Shown here: piece by piece, positions 62,287 to 64,000 of the stretch
Layout: each line of letters opens with the position of its first letter
How positions within the stretch are numbered: position 1 is the stretch's first letter
Source: Bacteroidetes bacterium GWE2_42_24
GTDB taxonomy: Bacteria > Bacteroidota > Bacteroidia > Bacteroidales > TTA-H9
Length of the DNA: 64,000 nt
Direction of reading: 5' to 3'
Assembly (NCBI GenBank): GCA_001768515.1
Contig: MEOA01000045.1
Coordinates: 62,001-126,000 of the forward strand
Position numbers and translations under genes: made by a program
Notes under the pieces: model-generated
What the model was told of the DNA's origin: nothing
Seen by the model: the letters and a program-made list of their open reading frames with translations, nothing else
Databases searched by the model: none

Positions 62287-63420
62287 TTAGATAGTCTTGA
62301 CTTTGAAACCGAGCTTTTTTAAAATTGCACGTTGGGTTGAATTGGAGTCGCGTAAGCGCAGGAGATAGGCAGGCCATTCGCGTCGTACCGGGTAATTGCT
62401 TCGGAAGGTCTCAAATTCGGAAGGGTCATGCCGAAGCAGAAAGTCATCGCGGCTGATGTCGTAGCTCTGAAGGAAGGCATTAAAATAGACTTCATTATCG
62501 CTTAGTTCATCGCAGTCGATATAACGTAGAGGTACTTCCGGTTCGGGAAGGTGTTTGGGATACCATTTTGAGGTCTTTTGCTGATTGAGATGATCGCGCA
62601 GGGCATTAACCACGAACGCGGTACCATTGGCTTTACCATCGGTTGAATAACCGGCGATATGAGGAGTGGCAATAGTGGCCAGTTGCATCAACTGCAGGTC
62701 GGGTTCAGGCTCATCTTCCCACACATCTATTACGCTCAGGATATTTGGATGATGTGTCAGCCAGTTTTTCAGGGCTGCTGAGTCGGCTATTTCACCACGC
62801 GAAGTATTGATAATTAATTGAACATTCTGAAAAGAATCCAGTAACTTCTGGTCTATCATGTGAAATGTCGAATGTTCGCCCTCATGTGTAAGGGGGGTGT
62901 GAAAGGTTACAATGTCAGCGCTGGCAGTGATCTCTTCGAGGCTGACAAACTTCTCATCGTCACCGGCAGCCTCACGAGGAGGATCGCAAAGCAGAACTTC
63001 CATCCCAAGTTTCCGTCCGAGGGCGGCGACTCTGCTTCCAACATTTCCAACGCCAACCACTCCCAGTGTGAGTCCATCAGGGTCGAAGCCAGTATGCTGA
63101 TGAAGCCATGCAAGGGCTGAGGCAACGTATTGGAGCACCGAGTTGGCATTGCAACCTGGGGCGTTGGTCCATTTTATTCCGTGCTCCTCACACCAATGGG
63201 TATCGATGTGGTCGAAACCAATGGTAGCAGATCCAATAAATTTTACGGGGCTATTCTTTAGTAGATTTTCGTCGCAACGGGTACGGGTTCTTACCAGGAG
63301 CGCATCAGCTCCTGCGACCGCCGGAGGTTCTATGTCTTTCGCATCCATAAAAGTGATTTCGCCGAACGATTCGGCTTCACCGCTTAAAAATGGAATTTTA
63401 CTATCAGCAACTATTTTCAT
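62287..63420 (-). CDS. pdxB: Erythronate-4-phosphate dehydrogenase
   Basis: This enzyme (377 residues) oxidises 4-phosphoerythronate in the DXP-independent... deoxyxylulose-5-phosphate-dependent route to pyridoxal phosphate. It belongs to the D-2-hydroxyacid dehydrogenases: NAD site GVVGVGNVGSRVA, catalytic arginine in NTSRGEI, glutamate in DVWEDEPEP and histidine in TPHIAGYS. The PdxB-specific N-terminus KIVADSKIPFLSGEAESFGE and the C-terminal dimerisation region are present. An upstream ATG at 63450 adds ten residues without homology; the ATG at 63420 is preferred. No other pyridoxine gene is adjacent. Confidence 0.94.
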   Translation of the reverse strand: MKIVADSKIPFLSGEAESFGEITFMDAKDIEPPAVAGADALLVRTRTRCDENLLKNSPVKFIGSATIGFDHIDTHWCEEHGIKWTNAPGCNANSVLQYVASALAWLHQHTGFDPDGLTLGVVGVGNVGSRVAALGRKLGMEVLLCDPPREAAGDDEKFVSLEEITASADIVTFHTPLTHEGEHSTFHMIDQKLLDSFQNVQLIINTSRGEIADSAALKNWLTHHPNILSVIDVWEDEPEPDLQLMQLATIATPHIAGYSTDGKANGTAFVVNALRDHLNQQKTSKWYPKHLPEPEVPLRYIDCDELSDNEVYFNAFLQSYDISRDDFLLRHDPSEFETFRSNYPVRREWPAYLLRLRDSNSTQRAILKKLGFKVKTI

Positions 63421-63490
63421 GGTGATGATTTGAACGGCAAATTTCATCATTTTTTTATCAGTAACCCATATTTTGGCGAAAAAAATGGAC

Positions 63491-63498
63491 TACCTTTG
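63491..63498 (+). promoter_or_regulatory. Bacteroidota -7 box near the right end
   Basis: TACCTTTG matches TAnnTTTG exactly. It faces right, towards the small open frame at 63552. Confidence 0.5.
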
Positions 63499-63551
63499 CC
63501 CGATTTTTGGAAAGTAGGTTTCCGGAAAAAAAGCAAACTAGATATAAATAG

Positions 63552-63740
63552 TTGAAATACAATCACAAAGAGTTGGTTCCGCGGGATAAATCTTTTAGCC
63601 GATCAGAGTTGGAAATGAAGGGATTTTTTTTTGCAGGCGAAGATATTCCCGGGTTATTTGTTTTTGAAATAGAGGGGGTACAACTGTATTTCCGTAAAAC
63701 TGGTACTGATCTTTATCAAATATTTTCACTTTCCTCATAG
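63552..63740 (+). CDS. Possible small protein (62 residues)
   Basis: This short frame starts at TTG 63552 (an in-frame ATG lies at 63615) and is preceded by an exact -7 box. The translation ends with GLFVFEIEGVQLYFRKTGTDLYQIF, which looks like two or three beta strands rather than random sequence. No family is recognised. The last 260 bases of the window beyond it hold only an inverted repeat CTGCCCGACCGGGCAG near 63768 and no gene. Confidence 0.4.
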   Translation: MKYNHKELVPRDKSFSRSELEMKGFFFAGEDIPGLFVFEIEGVQLYFRKTGTDLYQIFSLSS

Positions 63741-64000
63741 ACTTAAAGCCGTTGACCTATCTGGTCTGCCCGACCGGGCAGGTATAATAAAACATCTTCT
63801 GTTGTTCTGTACCTGTTGTTATTTTGGAAGGTTTGCTGCAATGAGCAGGTGTTTGAACTAAACTGTTACCATTTTATTTTAATTGGTTGGTTTTTATGAG
63901 AGTAGTGTAGCATTCAAAAGACCATGAATTATTTATCTTGATTCTTTTATCATTATCTGTGGCCCGAAGATTGCAATTAAACTCTCTGTTAAGATAATTT

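Overview
The window looks like a chromosomal stretch of a member of the Bacteroidota, most likely a free-living or anaerobic relative of the Bacteroidales. The signs are a secreted protein with a type IX secretion (Por) C-terminal sorting domain, repeated matches to the Bacteroidota -7 promoter box TAnnTTTG a short way upstream of genes, scarce Shine-Dalgarno sequences, lipoprotein-anchored glycosidases, a paired sigma factor and glycosyltransferase, and core genes (gyrA, clpC, miaA, hemW, pdxB, etfBA) with Bacteroidota-like features. No CRISPR array, transposase, integrase, phage gene or rRNA gene is visible.

Layout. 0-2.8 kb: end of a PDZ-containing peptidase, a CopA-type copper ATPase and a small metal-binding-domain protein. 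2.9-13.5 kb: alpha-glucan utilisation. A pullulanase lies on the plus strand; after a LysE-type exporter comes a minus-strand five-gene operon (sugar transporter, 4-alpha-glucanotransferase, lipoprotein alpha-amylase, neopullulanase-like enzyme, second sugar transporter) with a perfect LacI-type operator in its leader. 13.5-24.7 kb: a gene-poor stretch, then a cobalamin-binding-type radical SAM enzyme with a long structured leader, an AhpD-like protein, YaaA, a T9SS-exported polysaccharide deacetylase, urocanate hydratase, an ECF sigma factor and a glycosyltransferase, ended by tRNA-Arg(TCT). 24.8-34.7 kb: an AT-rich accessory block of single genes separated by long spacers and palindromic or tandem repeats (two DinB-like proteins, DUF4349, a PP-loop enzyme, an NAD(P)-binding protein, an amidohydrolase, a tetR-fabF pair with shared operators, DUF3795).

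34.8-40.6 kb: ammonium uptake (putative porin plus Amt) beside a NarL-type two-component system, then a non-coding stretch and tRNA-Thr(TGT). 40.8-45.2 kb: electron-transfer flavoprotein beta and alpha and a long acyl-CoA dehydrogenase, a natural electron-transfer unit. 45.3-54.1 kb: clpC and gyrA in divergent orientation, a TPR protein, and a translationally coupled EamA transporter and cyclic-nucleotide-domain histidine kinase. 54.2-63.7 kb: an AmmeMemoRadiSam-type radical SAM enzyme, an orphan histidine kinase overlapping hemW, an acidic pRiA4b-ORF3-like protein next to miaA, an LtaS-like sulfatase-fold membrane enzyme, pdxB and a possible small protein.

No clearly new multi-gene system stands out. 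The most interesting signals are regulatory: identical operator-like palindromes at both tetR and fabF, NarL-type heptamers placed upstream of the porin-amt promoter next to an unassigned NarL-type regulator, a palindrome just downstream of the clpC promoter, a LacI-type operator without a LacI gene, and a structured leader before the radical SAM gene. All functions are inferred from sequence by eye; no database search was run.
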